A stretch of DNA of 38,874 bases from JABEVB01 sp049965775 (GTDB lineage: Bacteria; Planctomycetota; Phycisphaerae; WQYP01): positions 1-38,874 of the forward strand of contig JBMFVX010000012.1 of assembly GCA_049965775.1 (NCBI GenBank). The letters run 5' to 3'. The position numbers were made by a program, and so were the translations under genes. Positions 1 to 9,313 of this stretch are shown here, in pieces (the first letter of the stretch is position 1; each line of letters opens with the position of its first letter). The notes under the pieces are model-generated. The model saw only the letters and a list, made by a program, of their open reading frames with translations. It made no database searches and was not told the origin of the DNA.

Positions 1-2
1 TG

Positions 3-68
3 TATCAGACCGTAGCCAACCACTTCGCAGGAAAACCCACACCCTCACTGCTTCCTTCAGGTCCGTGA
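3..68 (+). CDS. Possible C-terminal end of a gene cut by the window edge
   Basis: An open frame enters from the left edge and ends in TGA at 66-68. It encodes about 21 residues beginning YQTVANHF. It would be the tail of a gene on the same strand as galM. Nothing in it identifies a family, and so short an open frame can occur by chance. The 107 bases between it and galM show no convincing terminator. Confidence 0.2.
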   Translation, partial: YQTVANHFAGKPTPSLLPSGP

Positions 69-175
69 ACGGTTACGTCACCCCCAAAGTTAGCCGCATC
101 CGGCGCGGCGTCTGCCATTGCTCTTACGGTTTGCGCCCAGTTGTTCAACCTGCCGCGCCATGATAAAACAACGTC

Positions 176-1216
176 ATGAAAACACACGCAACAACATTCG
201 GAAAAACGCCCGACGGTCGCAAAGTTGATATTTTTATGCTTTCCAACGGCGTCATTAGCGCCAAGGTAACCAGCTATGGCGCTGCGCTTACCGAACTGCA
301 CGCTCCCGACCGCGCCGGTAAAACGGCCGATGTGGTGCTGGGCTTTGCCGACCTTGCCGGCTACCTCGGCAAGCACCCCTACATGGGCGTTACCGTCGGC
401 CGCGTAGCCAACCGCATCGGCAACGCCGAGTATCATTGGCAGGGCACAACCTACAAACTGTACGCGAATAACAATGGCAACACGCTGCATGGCGGCAAAG
501 AGGGCTTTGATCGCCGGGTATGGGACGCCCAAATTGCTGATGATGCCGACGGCCCGGCCGTCATATTCACCTATGCAAGCCCCCACATGGAAGAAGGCTT
601 TCCGGGAACTTTGCACACGCGGGTGACGTATCGCATCACAAAAGACAACTCCTTGGCCATTGAGTTTTACGCCCGCACCGACGAGACCACTCCGGTGAAC
701 CTCACCAATCATTCCTACTTTAACCTTAAGGGGGCCGGATCAGGCGATATTTTAGACCACAGCATTTTTATCAACAGCAGCCTCTACACCCCTGCGGATG
801 ACAAGCTCATTTGCACCGGCGAAATTCGTTCGGTGCATGGCACGCCGCTCGATTTCACTACGCCCCACCGCATTGGCGAACGCATCGCCCAGGTGCCCGG
901 CGGCTATGACCATAATTTCGTACTCCGCACCGAGAAAACGCCGCTTCGCCTCGCCGCCCGTCTTACCGAGCCAACCACCGGCCGCGTTATGGAGGTGCTA
1001 ACCACCCAGCCGGGAATACAGCTTTATACCGGCAACTTTCTCGATGGCAGTGTCGTGGGAATTGGCGGCCCTTATGGCAAACATGCGGGCCTATGCCTCG
1101 AAACGCAGCATTTACCCAACTCGGTGCATCATCATCATTTTCCAAATGTGATGCTGCACCCCGGCGAAGATTACCGCCATGCGGCGATCTATCGCCTATC
1201 CGTCGCAACCGCGTAA
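176..1216 (+). CDS. galM: Aldose 1-epimerase (mutarotase)
   Basis: This 346-residue protein should interconvert alpha and beta anomers of aldoses such as galactose and glucose in the cytoplasm, the first step of the Leloir pathway. The length equals that of typical bacterial GalM. The family residues can be read directly: arginines in VGRVANRI (about 74-81), the NTLHGG motif with His105, NLTNHSYFNL with catalytic His179, Asp245 in GGYDHNF, and the catalytic base Glu309 in CLETQHLPN. There is no signal peptide. The ATG at 176 fits the family N-terminus, although no strong ribosome binding site precedes it. No other galactose genes are seen nearby, so the gene may serve general sugar metabolism. 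A strong family match with all key residues intact. Confidence 0.95.
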   Translation: MKTHATTFGKTPDGRKVDIFMLSNGVISAKVTSYGAALTELHAPDRAGKTADVVLGFADLAGYLGKHPYMGVTVGRVANRIGNAEYHWQGTTYKLYANNNGNTLHGGKEGFDRRVWDAQIADDADGPAVIFTYASPHMEEGFPGTLHTRVTYRITKDNSLAIEFYARTDETTPVNLTNHSYFNLKGAGSGDILDHSIFINSSLYTPADDKLICTGEIRSVHGTPLDFTTPHRIGERIAQVPGGYDHNFVLRTEKTPLRLAARLTEPTTGRVMEVLTTQPGIQLYTGNFLDGSVVGIGGPYGKHAGLCLETQHLPNSVHHHHFPNVMLHPGEDYRHAAIYRLSVATA

Positions 1217-1415
1217 GGCATGCGAACACAAGACTTGACCTCCCAACAGCCATTCCCGGCACCCGTGCCGCTTTTTCTCGTCCTGTTGGTTTCATACAAA
1301 ACCGACAAGCCGGCTGCTGAATGATGGCGCCCGTCAACGGTGCGGGCGCAATAACCAGAACCTCCACACCGAGCGCGAAAATGGCGGCATTGCCAGCCCT
1401 TTTGCGCTGGCCCAT

Positions 1416-1444
1416 TTGCCACCGGCACATCAAAATATTATACT
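1416..1444 (+). promoter_or_regulatory. Sigma-70-type promoter of the ArsR-family gene
   Basis: TTGCCA at 1416-1421 and TATACT at 1439-1444 are separated by 17 bases, and each matches the consensus at five of six positions. Transcription would start near 1451, just ahead of the AAAGGA ribosome binding site at 1455-1460. The 254 bases between galM and the ArsR gene show nothing else that I can support. Confidence 0.6.
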
Positions 1445-1470
1445 ACATTCTTGTAAAGGAATATGTTCTT

Positions 1471-1857
1471 ATGCTTGATCCCGCAAATACCGAACTTGTG
1501 GCACGTGTTGTAGAACGCTTGCGAGCCTTGGCTGACGCGAGCCGTGTGCGCATTTTAGCTCGCCTGCAGACCGGGCCGGCCAACGTATCAACGCTGACGA
1601 CCGCCCTGCACATGAACCAGGCGTCTGTCTCCAAGCACTTGGCCGTACTGCGGCAGGCAGGACTGGTGGCCGCCGACCGCATCGGCACGCATGCAGTCTA
1701 TCGCATCGCCGACCCCGGCGTTATGGCGTTATGCGACCGGGTTTGCGAAGGCGTGCTGGATCATTTACACAAGCAGCAGCAAATGCTGGCAGCCGCCATG
1801 CCCGAACAAAACAGTGCCGCCTCCCGCCGCCGTACGCGCCCGGCACATGCCGACTGA
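1471..1857 (+). CDS. ArsR/SmtB-family winged-helix transcriptional repressor
   Basis: A 128-residue DNA-binding protein of the ArsR type. The core (about residues 5-95) reads as helices followed by a winged helix-turn-helix. RLRALADASRVRILARL is the usual first part, MNQASVSKHLAVLRQAGLV is the recognition helix, and AVYRIAD is the wing. No CXC metal motif of the ArsR/CadC kind is visible, so the ligand is unknown and it may be a non-metal member. The frame is open further upstream to 1321, but the ATG at 1471 has AAAGGA ten bases before it and a promoter whose start point is about 1451, which excludes the longer version. It is a single-gene unit convergent with hflX. The target may be its own promoter; no partner gene is adjacent. 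The C-terminal tail is Arg-rich. Confidence 0.88.
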   Translation: MLDPANTELVARVVERLRALADASRVRILARLQTGPANVSTLTTALHMNQASVSKHLAVLRQAGLVAADRIGTHAVYRIADPGVMALCDRVCEGVLDHLHKQQQMLAAAMPEQNSAASRRRTRPAHAD

Positions 1858-1876
1858 AAGGCGTTCGCACCCAGCC

Positions 1877-3316
1877 TCAGCGTGCCGCGGTGCCAGCTGC
1901 GGGCGAAGCATTTGCTCCGGCGCCTTGCAGCAAAGGCAATTCCTCCAAGGTGGTTATCCATTGCTGCACGGTGGCGGCTTGGTCATTATGGCTCCGGGGC
2001 ACTTCCCGCAGAACGGCAATTTCCGGCCGGGTGGCGTGGTAATACACCTGTTCCAAAATCCGGCTGCTTATTTGCGCTGTAAAAATAGCATGGCCTGGAC
2101 GGCTTTCGTAGTCGCGGCTGATAACGGTCGCAAATTTTTCGACAAACGTAGCCCCCTTTGCATCGTTTAGGGCCAGCGTTATGGCAACATCAAGCGTTTT
2201 ACCCAATAGTTGCTGCAGCACTTTCTCGGCCAGCGGCATCACGCCCGTACCCTGTTTGGCGCTGATGGCCAATGCCTGTGGAAACCTGTGCCGCCAGAAT
2301 GCCAATTCTTCCGGCGCCGCAAGAGCGTCGGTCTTATTGAGCAGCAGCATGGCGGGCTGCTCGCCGCAGCCGATGTCAGCCAACACGCGTACGACGCTTT
2401 GAAACTGCGCCACCGCCTGCGGATGCGACACATCAAGCACCACCAGCAGCAGATCCGCATGGGTGGCCTCTTCCAACGTGGCCTTGAACGACGCGACCAG
2501 ATGGTGCGGCAAATCGCGGACAAACCCGACGGTATCTGAAAGCAGCGCTCCATGCGCCGCCCCTAAACGCCACTGGCGCGTTTTGGTGTCGAGCGTGGCA
2601 AAAAGCTTATCTTCAACAAATGCACCCGCGCCGGTAAGGGTGTTAAACAACGTACTCTTGCCGGCGTTGGTATACCCCACAAGGCTGACGGTAAAGTGCT
2701 GGCGTTTGCGGGTGGCTACTTCGCGTGTTTTGCGACCCTGCACCTCGGCGATGCGGCGTTTAAACTCGCTGATACGCTGGCGTACCAGACGGCGGTCTAT
2801 TTCAAGCTGCATTTCGCCGGGGCCGCGTGCTCCGACGCCAGCGCCCGCGCCGGCACCGATGCGCTCCAGGTGGCTCCACATGTGGCGCAGCCTGGGATAG
2901 GTGTATTCCAATTGAGCCAGACCCACCTGTAACTGCGCCTCATGCGTGCGAGCTCGCGTGGCAAAGATATCGAGAATAAGCTCGCTGCGATCGAGGATTT
3001 TGCAGTCGCAGATTTTCTCAAGATCGCGCAGCTGGTTAGGGGACATGTCGTTGTCAAAAATAACGACATCCGCGTTGTGGGCTTTTACCAGACGACCTAT
3101 TTCCGCAGCTTTGCCGCTGCCTATGTAAGTTGCAGGGTCCACGCTGGTGCGCTGCTGCACCACAGAGTCCACCACCACCGCCCCGGCGGTTTTAGCCAGG
3201 CTGGCCAGTTCGCCCAATGGGTCTTGAGGATCGGCATTGGAATCGGGCAAAAGTACGCCCACCAGAATGGCCCGCTCGGCCTGTACTGAAAGCTGAACCC
3301 GTTTATCCTGCGCCAA
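1877..3316 (-). CDS. hflX: HflX-family ribosome-associated GTPase
   Basis: A 479-residue GTPase of the TRAFAC/Obg-HflX group, known to bind the 50S subunit and split stalled or hibernating ribosomes. The N-terminal HflX domain (about 1-190) includes the YIGSGKAAEI segment and a glycine-rich linker ending in RGPGEMQLE. The G domain follows: P-loop GYTNAGKS at 214-221, DTVGF at 261-265, NKTD at 327-330 and SAKQG at 352-356. The only available start is TTG at 3316. An in-frame TAA lies two codons upstream, and AGGAA sits nine bases before the TTG, so this start is well determined. The stop lies 19 bases from the convergent ArsR stop. The C-terminal tail is Ala/Gly-rich and probably disordered. 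Confidence 0.94.
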   Translation of the reverse strand: MAQDKRVQLSVQAERAILVGVLLPDSNADPQDPLGELASLAKTAGAVVVDSVVQQRTSVDPATYIGSGKAAEIGRLVKAHNADVVIFDNDMSPNQLRDLEKICDCKILDRSELILDIFATRARTHEAQLQVGLAQLEYTYPRLRHMWSHLERIGAGAGAGVGARGPGEMQLEIDRRLVRQRISEFKRRIAEVQGRKTREVATRKRQHFTVSLVGYTNAGKSTLFNTLTGAGAFVEDKLFATLDTKTRQWRLGAAHGALLSDTVGFVRDLPHHLVASFKATLEEATHADLLLVVLDVSHPQAVAQFQSVVRVLADIGCGEQPAMLLLNKTDALAAPEELAFWRHRFPQALAISAKQGTGVMPLAEKVLQQLLGKTLDVAITLALNDAKGATFVEKFATVISRDYESRPGHAIFTAQISSRILEQVYYHATRPEIAVLREVPRSHNDQAATVQQWITTLEELPLLQGAGANASPAAGTAAR

Positions 3317-3557
3317 CGATTACAATTCCTGCACGGCCACACGTAAGCACAATCGTGCACCATCACTGCAACCAGCAAAAAGTGCCACATGCTTTATTGC
3401 TTACGAGTATACCCACACGCGGGGGCATATCCCAGCGGCGAAGAGCCCGCTTGCTGCACCGCAGGCTCCACCAGCGCACCCGCAGATCACGGGCAAGATT
3501 TCACCGCATGTGCTCGGGGCAACAGCCTCAGTATGGCACAGGACAACCGCCGGCCCA

Positions 3558-4394
3558 TCAGGCGGTGCGCCGACGTCGCAGCGCCAGCAGGCCGGCAGCG
3601 CCTACCGCCAAAAGACTTAGCGATGCAGGTTCCGGCGTAATGACGGTAGCGGTAAAAGCGCCGACGTTGGTTGGCGCATCAAAATCCACCAGCGTTCCGT
3701 GGCCGGGGCTGCCCGATCCAAATGCAATGCCATAGCTGGCGATATCAGCAGACCAAGCCGTCGAGAGGTCAATTGAGGTTCCCGGCGAAATAAGCGTGGT
3801 AGGCGAAGATGTTCCGGGCAAGGTGATGGAATACGGCATGATGTCATAATTGCCGACGGGGATGCCGTTTACTGTCACCGGCACCGAGAAGGTGCCATTC
3901 AATATGGATATGACATCGCTTTTAATATTTGTGTTGGGTAGCGTAACCGAAACGCCAATCGTGTACCCGTCAAGATTGAAGGTCTGCGGCAAATAAGATG
4001 AGATGTCGTTGGTGTATGTATCCAAAGAGGTATTGTTGGTAATGGCGCTTGTTGCGGCGCTGCTATTAAGCCCCAGCACAACATCGCTGCCATTATTGCC
4101 AACGCCAATAATTGCGGCATATCCCGATGAGCCAATCGCATTGGGAAGCGTAAGCGTAACCGAGCCAGCCTTATCAGCAGTCACATTCCCCAGGTACTGC
4201 GCAACACCAACAAAGTTATTGCCCACATGCTGACCTGCGATGGCCCAGGCATTGTTAATGCTTTCAGACGGCGTGCCGGCAAGCTGCACGTTCAATGGTG
4301 AAGACGCCACCGTAGCCATTGCACCAGAAGAAAGCGTGAACATGCCGCCAAGCACCGCGCAGGAGACCGCCATTTTTCCCATCATGCTAACCAT
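3558..4394 (-). CDS. PEP-CTERM sorting domain protein
   Basis: A 278-residue secreted protein. It opens with a signal peptide (hydrophobic stretch about residues 7-28, cleavage probably after AMA). It ends with a classical PEP-CTERM tail: PEPASL, a hydrophobic helix, then RRRR and the C-terminus. Such tails are recognised by exosortase, which is not in this window. The middle is a beta-rich Ser/Thr/Asn/Gly-rich region (many NNT, SPG and TLP stretches) with no recognised domain and no cysteines, as expected for an extracellular or matrix protein. AAGGAAGG at 4401-4408 lies six bases before the ATG at 4394. ATGs at 4385 and 4382 are alternatives but fit the ribosome site less well. The exact role is unknown. 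Confidence 0.85.
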   Translation of the reverse strand: MVSMMGKMAVSCAVLGGMFTLSSGAMATVASSPLNVQLAGTPSESINNAWAIAGQHVGNNFVGVAQYLGNVTADKAGSVTLTLPNAIGSSGYAAIIGVGNNGSDVVLGLNSSAATSAITNNTSLDTYTNDISSYLPQTFNLDGYTIGVSVTLPNTNIKSDVISILNGTFSVPVTVNGIPVGNYDIMPYSITLPGTSSPTTLISPGTSIDLSTAWSADIASYGIAFGSGSPGHGTLVDFDAPTNVGAFTATVITPEPASLSLLAVGAAGLLALRRRRTA

Positions 4395-4734
4395 AACTAA
4401 CCTTCCTTAACAAAGAGTTTCCGCAGCATGCCGCCGATCACACGCCGGCTCGCACCACTGCCGTAAAATCATTCAAAACATCAAAAGAATTCGACGGCGG
4501 CTTGAGCAGCCGAGAATCCCGTTTTTTCGGCAAATAATAGGCCGGTAAAAAATCGATTTCTACAACGAAGTTGCTATTTTTTTAGGTCTTATAACACACG
4601 CAGATTATCACAAGCTACGGACGGGTGGCTGCTGATATTCATAACATTGGTTTGCGCTGACAATAAGCCGAAAAGTTATGAAGTTCTATGAAAGGATCGT
4701 CTGATATTCTAGATCAAACCGCCGGAAATATTAT
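4395..4734. other. Intergenic leader of the PEP-CTERM gene
   Basis: No gene is seen in these 340 bases, which are more AT-rich than the surroundings. They should hold the promoter and a long leader of the PEP-CTERM gene. Short open frames here have no ribosome binding sites or family resemblance. Confidence 0.5.
4534..4562 (-). promoter_or_regulatory. Candidate promoter for the PEP-CTERM gene
   Basis: Read on the minus strand, TAGAAA (4557-4562) and TATTAT (4534-4539) are separated by 17 bases. They match the sigma-70 hexamers at four and five of six positions. The leader would be about 130 bases. The evidence is sequence similarity only. Confidence 0.3.
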
Positions 4735-5406
4735 TTACCGTTCAACCGCCGCAATCAATGGGAACTTCAGGCGCAGCGTCTGCAGTAAGAACACTCGGCG
4801 GGCATATCTCAAGTTTGAGCCAAAGCGAATACTCTGCAAACCCTCAATGGCGATGCAGCTTAGAGCGCCGCCACCGTTTCTATAGCCCCAAACTCCTTCG
4901 CCAATCCGAGAGCCTGCCGCTATCCTTACCCGTCGCCGCCAACCGACACCCCCAACCCCCTGGAATACGACCAGCGTCTCACCATCGGTACTGCTAAGCA
5001 CCACGCTGCCTGCCACCGACATCAGTATCAGACCTATCAGGACTATCGTTCCAATGAGAAAGGGCAGCCCGAATAAAGAAGTCATCAGATCAAACTTATG
5101 GTGCACAATCTGCGAGCCATAGATACCAGTCAACGAAAAGCCTGACCAAGCGGCAGTAAACGGTATTAAGAAGAAAGCCATCAACGAGCGAGTCGAAGCT
5201 CCAGCCTCCCAACCGCCGGGCGTTTCGCGATACCAGCACCCACGCGGCGGGCAACTGGTCGGGTCAACCATTGGCTTCACGGCGCCCCCAACCAATTCAG
5301 ACAATCGGTATGCTTCGCTGCATCGGCGGCAAAAAGCAATGTCATTGGCAAGGTTGATGTCCGCCTCACCGAGTACTTCATTGCACTTTGGGCACCTAAG
5401 CTGCAT
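4735..5406 (-). CDS. Zinc-ribbon protein with two membrane helices
   Basis: A 223-residue protein of unknown function. The N-terminus has a CPKC...CRRC zinc ribbon (Cys5, Cys8, Cys26, Cys29). A short linker follows, then two hydrophobic helices (about residues 75-97 and 108-136). A beta-rich C-terminal part of about 90 residues contains WRRRVRIAAGSRIGEG. The layout resembles a loose group of bacterial zinc-ribbon membrane proteins whose C-terminal domain faces the cytoplasm; that comparison is from memory. The start is put at 5406 rather than 5433 because AGGAG lies nine bases upstream and the ribbon begins at once. It is divergent from the TPR gene; no operon partner is evident. Confidence 0.7.
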   Translation of the reverse strand: MQLRCPKCNEVLGEADINLANDIAFCRRCSEAYRLSELVGGAVKPMVDPTSCPPRGCWYRETPGGWEAGASTRSLMAFFLIPFTAAWSGFSLTGIYGSQIVHHKFDLMTSLFGLPFLIGTIVLIGLILMSVAGSVVLSSTDGETLVVFQGVGGVGWRRRVRIAAGSRIGEGVWGYRNGGGALSCIAIEGLQSIRFGSNLRYARRVFLLQTLRLKFPLIAAVER

Positions 5407-5618
5407 TGCGAAGCTCTCCTGCGCCAGCAACAACGCACCAAATTAACTCATGCCTCAAGATACCACCTTGCTGCCAGCACGCCCGATGATCCAGAGGCAG
5501 GTCAGGTTACGGCGCACAATAAAACGCCGCAACTCATTATCGCTTGGAACCGCACGGCTGCTTTGTTACCATGATATCCGGCAGTGATGCTACTGGTGAG
5601 ACTTCGGAGCGGCGTTCC

Positions 5619-7037
5619 ATGAGTGACTGGCAGGAAGCGGAACAACGCGTTGAAAAAGCGCATGAACTTTATGAAGGCGGCAACTGGGAGGCGGCTTTAA
5701 AGGAGCTGCGCGCCGCCATTGAAATCAACCCCAACAACAGCTCGTGGTATTTCAACCTGGGTTTGACGCTCGACATGATGGAGCGATACGAAGAAGCCCT
5801 CAAGGCTTATACCCAGGCGCTGCGAATGGATCCGCACGACGCCGAAGTGCTCCATGCCGCCGGCGTTGACGCCACCCGCCTTGGCCGATACAAATGTTCC
5901 ATTGATCTTTTTAAACGTCTTGAACGCCTCGACCCCACCTACGAGGCCTGCTACTGCAACCGCATCTTCGCCCATGCCGAACTCGGCCAGCACGACCAAG
6001 CCGAGGAAATGTTTTATCTCGCCCGCCAATACCGCGAAAAATGCCCGCTCTGCTATTACAACATGGGCCATTCGCTGCTGGCGCGCGGGCTGGCCGACCG
6101 GGCTCTCTGGTGCTGGCAGCAGGTACTCGATCTTGAGCCGGACTATCCCCAGGTGCATGCCCGCATCGCCGAAGCTCTGTGGACCAAAGGGCAGCATAGC
6201 GAAGCACGGCGTCATCTGCTTGAAGAACTGCGCTGCGACCCCGGCAACATAGACACCTTGCTGGACTTGGGCCAACTGCTGGCAGAAATGGACCAACCCG
6301 AAGCCGCCGCCGAAAAGTTCCGTCAGGTTCTGGATCTTGATCCCAATGAATGTACCGCCCATTTTGAACTAGGCGTTCTGGAAGATACAGCCGGCGAGCA
6401 CCAGCTTGCCCTTGAGCGATTCAGACACGTACTGCGGCATGATGCGCAGTTTCCGCGGGCACATCTGCGGATCGCTCAGATTCACCAGCGACTCAAGAAC
6501 CGCGTTGAGGCCTTGTATCACGCAAACTGCGAGCTTTCGCAACCCGAACTTGACGCCCACACGCTTTTTGAGCTTGGCACGCTCCTGATGGACCTCAACC
6601 AGCTTGAGAGCGCCCGTACCGCCTTTGCCCGCCTGCTGGAAATAGACCCGCAGGATGCCGATGCCCGCCACAGCATGGCGGTTATTCTTCTGATGTCCGG
6701 ACAAATTGACGAGGGCATCATTCAATGCAAGATGGCGCTGCGCATTTTGCCTAAATACATGCTGGCCATGTCCAACCTGGCGCTGGCTTATCTTGAAAAA
6801 CGGGACATTGTTCGCGCCCGCTATTGGCTGCGCGAAGCGATGAGCATAGCACCCGACGACCATCAACTGCGCAAAATCCGCCGCAGAATTACACTCGAAG
6901 CTGCCGTGGGCCAACTGCGCCACCTGCCGAAAAAGCTCCTTCTACGCCTGCAGCGCAGCAAAAAGTGCAAAGCCTCAATCGCCCAACCAGCGGCCGTGTC
7001 AGAGCCTGCGCCCGCCGTTGCTCCACCTTCAAAATAA
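5619..7037 (+). CDS. Tetratricopeptide-repeat protein
   Basis: A 472-residue protein built almost wholly of TPR units. From about residue 10 to 430 there are roughly eleven to twelve repeats of 34 residues, with the usual W/Y-x-LG...Y-x-x-A...AL-x-x-x-P pattern (for example WYFNLGLTLDMMERYEEAL and FELGTLLMDLNQLESARTAF). The C-terminal 50 residues are basic, then Ala/Pro-rich. No signal peptide or membrane helix is seen, so it is probably a cytoplasmic scaffold. The start at 5619 is chosen over 5544 because GGAG precedes it by nine bases and the repeat region begins soon after. The partner cannot be inferred; it is convergent with mreC and divergent from the zinc-ribbon gene. Confidence 0.85.
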   Translation: MSDWQEAEQRVEKAHELYEGGNWEAALKELRAAIEINPNNSSWYFNLGLTLDMMERYEEALKAYTQALRMDPHDAEVLHAAGVDATRLGRYKCSIDLFKRLERLDPTYEACYCNRIFAHAELGQHDQAEEMFYLARQYREKCPLCYYNMGHSLLARGLADRALWCWQQVLDLEPDYPQVHARIAEALWTKGQHSEARRHLLEELRCDPGNIDTLLDLGQLLAEMDQPEAAAEKFRQVLDLDPNECTAHFELGVLEDTAGEHQLALERFRHVLRHDAQFPRAHLRIAQIHQRLKNRVEALYHANCELSQPELDAHTLFELGTLLMDLNQLESARTAFARLLEIDPQDADARHSMAVILLMSGQIDEGIIQCKMALRILPKYMLAMSNLALAYLEKRDIVRARYWLREAMSIAPDDHQLRKIRRRITLEAAVGQLRHLPKKLLLRLQRSKKCKASIAQPAAVSEPAPAVAPPSK

Positions 7038-7173
7038 TCAGCTTCAGTAACCGTTCACGAAAGGCATAACCTGGCAGGCTGGAAGTCTGGGCCGCATGGG
7101 TGCGCCTGCTGGGGCGTATGCCGGAACCGCCACAACTCTGGCCCATCGCAGCAGCCGTGAACAGGCACCAGAT

Positions 7174-8019
7174 TCATCGCCGACGGCTTAGCACAATCAC
7201 GCAACTGCGCACCAGGTGCATATTGACCCGCGGTTTTATCGTCAGCACCCACCGCAGTGACGATCGCTCGGACTGGCGCACTTTTGTTACCTCACCAAAC
7301 ACCGCCGGATTAACGGCCAAGGGCCAATCTTTGTCGTTAAGCAATACCAGATCACCGGGCTGGGGCGCAATGGAATGCACATACTGCGGCAGGTCGCACC
7401 GCATAAGCCCTTCGCCCATGCCGCGCACCTGACACAGGCTGGAAATGGTCAGCGGGCCGGACCGGGTAAAGCGTGAAATTGATGCGTTCATTCGCATGTC
7501 TCGGTCGGTCACCAGCCGCACCGTGGAGGTTTTAGGCCCGACACGAATAACGCGGCCCACCACAGCAAGGTCCACCATCACCACATCGCCGGGGACAATG
7601 CGACGGTCATCAAGTGAGCCTTGATCTAAAATGCACACATCATCGGAGTTGGATGCAAAGCCTACGATATTGGCGGACACCTGCCGGCTTAATCCCGGAA
7701 AGTGCTGATAAATGACATGAGCCTCACGCAGGCGGTTTTCGAGCACGGCGATACGTCCGACCAGAATCTCGATTTCGTTGTCGTAATAGCGGCGCTGTTC
7801 GGCGGCCTTGGACGCACTTTTCGGATTTTCGTGCAGAACGGCGTTGAGCACCAACTGCACGCGCGTCAAGCTCCACGACACCGGCAGCGTCACCAGATGC
7901 ACCGATTCGGCCAGAATCTGCGGGGGTTTGAATACGCGGGGATTGCGTGCCGCCAGAAGCAGGCATACGCCGGCTCCAAGCGTAAGCAGCCAGAACCAGC
8001 GTCGCGCCGTTAATTTCAT
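7174..8019 (-). CDS. mreC: Rod shape-determining protein MreC
   Basis: A 281-residue single-pass membrane protein that should link cytoplasmic MreB to the periplasmic elongation machinery. One N-terminal helix (about 6-26) is followed by a short coiled-coil (about 70-98, EQRRYYDNEIEILVGRIAVLENRL). Two beta-barrel halves follow, with the family signatures IVGFASNSDD, GDVVMVDLAVVGRVIRVG and VRLVTDRDMRMNASISR. The ATG at 8019 preceded by GGAAAG is chosen over an upstream TTG at 8037. It follows mreB by 39 bases and is clearly co-transcribed. The usual next gene, mreD, is absent: a convergent TPR gene ends 136 bases beyond the stop. Confidence 0.9.
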   Translation of the reverse strand: MKLTARRWFWLLTLGAGVCLLLAARNPRVFKPPQILAESVHLVTLPVSWSLTRVQLVLNAVLHENPKSASKAAEQRRYYDNEIEILVGRIAVLENRLREAHVIYQHFPGLSRQVSANIVGFASNSDDVCILDQGSLDDRRIVPGDVVMVDLAVVGRVIRVGPKTSTVRLVTDRDMRMNASISRFTRSGPLTISSLCQVRGMGEGLMRCDLPQYVHSIAPQPGDLVLLNDKDWPLAVNPAVFGEVTKVRQSERSSLRWVLTIKPRVNMHLVRSCVIVLSRRR

Positions 8020-8058
8020 GATGGGGTCTTTCCGCAAGGGAGCAGCAGCTCGCGGCCG

Positions 8059-9105
8059 TTAAATGCCATCCTCGTCGCTCTCCATGTGCTCTTTGAGCGC
8101 CTCAAGATTTTCGAGATATACGCTGGTGCCTCGGGCCACGCAGGTGAGCGGATCGTCGGCGATGCGCACCGGCAGTCCCGTCGCCTGGGCTATTACTTTA
8201 TCTATGCCGCGCAGGAGGCTGCCGCCGCCGGCAAGGCAAATGCCGGTTTCAACCAAATCGGCATGCAGTTCAGGTTCGCCGTGTTCGAGCGTATGCGAAA
8301 TGGCGTCCACGATTTTTCCAATAGGTTCCTGCAGTGTCTCACGTATCTCTTCGCTGGTGATAATGCACTTTCTGGGCAGGCCGCTGATCATGTCGCGACC
8401 GCGCACTTCCATGGTTCTCTCCGCACCGACGGAGGCAGCCGAGCCTATTTCGATCTTGATTTTTTCGGCAAACTGTTCGCCAATCAACAGGTTGTAAGTG
8501 CGTTTCATGTGGTTGATGATGGCTTCGTCAAAATTGTCGCCGGCCACGCGGATGGATTCCGATACGGCGATATCGCCAAGACTTATAATGGCCACCTCGG
8601 TGGTGCCGCCGCCAATGTCCACAATCATGCTGCCGTGCGGCTCGAGAATGGGCAGATTGGCCCCGATGGCCGACGCGAGCGGCTCTTTGACGAGATAAAC
8701 CTTACGCACCTGCGCCTGATGAGCGGATTGCACCACAGCCTGCTTTTCGACGGCGGTAATGCCCGAAGGAATGGCAATAACCACGCGAGGCTTGATCATC
8801 CAGCGCCGGCCGTGCACCTTTTGAATAAAATAGGTGAGCATGGCCTGGGTAATTTCAAAATCGCTTATGACGCCATCTTTCAGCGGGCGAATTGCTGTGA
8901 TATTGCCCGGTGTTTTGCCGAGCATTTCTTTGGCTTTCAGCCCCACGCCATTTTTGATCACGACATTGGTGCCTTTGCGCACCGCGACAACCGATGGCTC
9001 ATTGAGCACAATGCCCTGACCGCGCACACACACCAATGTGTTGCACGTACCAAGGTCTATGCCCATATCGAGCGAAAACCAGCCAAGCAAAGGATCAAAA
9101 AACAC
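8059..9105 (-). CDS. mreB: Cell shape-determining actin homologue MreB
   Basis: A 348-residue actin-fold ATPase that polymerises under the membrane and guides sidewall synthesis. Visible motifs are MGIDLGTCNTLV (phosphate 1), VVIAIPSGITAVEKQAV, MIVDIGGGTTEVAIISLG (phosphate 2), and CLAGGGSLLRGIDKVI (adenosine-binding region). An N-terminal hydrophobic patch (FFDPLLGWF) may serve as membrane anchor. The start is GTG at 9105, with GGAG eight bases upstream; no ATG fits. It leads into mreC. The 208 bases upstream, before the small membrane ORF, may carry a separate promoter, but I see no convincing one. Confidence 0.96.
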   Translation of the reverse strand: MFFDPLLGWFSLDMGIDLGTCNTLVCVRGQGIVLNEPSVVAVRKGTNVVIKNGVGLKAKEMLGKTPGNITAIRPLKDGVISDFEITQAMLTYFIQKVHGRRWMIKPRVVIAIPSGITAVEKQAVVQSAHQAQVRKVYLVKEPLASAIGANLPILEPHGSMIVDIGGGTTEVAIISLGDIAVSESIRVAGDNFDEAIINHMKRTYNLLIGEQFAEKIKIEIGSAASVGAERTMEVRGRDMISGLPRKCIITSEEIRETLQEPIGKIVDAISHTLEHGEPELHADLVETGICLAGGGSLLRGIDKVIAQATGLPVRIADDPLTCVARGTSVYLENLEALKEHMESDEDGI

Positions 9106-9313
9106 GCACGGCGCTCCGAGTTAATCGAGGGCACAACCCAGCGACCAAAAACTTACCCCACCGGGTGCAGCCGCAGGGGGTGTACTGGCCTTGCTACACA
9201 CCGAATTACACCAATGCTGAAGCTAAGCTCCAAGCAGGGTTATAGTCCGGTAAAGCCTGCCCCTCTCTATGTTATCGGAATTTCACCGCCGGTAAAATCA
9301 GCACAATAACGAT

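Noticed and set aside
5..712. 235-codon minus-strand frame over the galM start
   Set aside because: It overlaps galM almost wholly and shows no family features.
1321..1470. N-terminal extension of the ArsR gene
   Set aside because: A promoter and ribosome site lie inside it and point to the start at 1471.
4579..4616. TTGTGA and TATAAG near each other upstream of the PEP-CTERM gene
   Set aside because: Spacing of 14 bases is too short for a normal promoter; the pair at 4534-4562 is better.
8086..9309. 407-codon open frame opposite mreB
   Set aside because: It mirrors the highly conserved mreB coding sequence on the other strand; no ribosome site or family resemblance.
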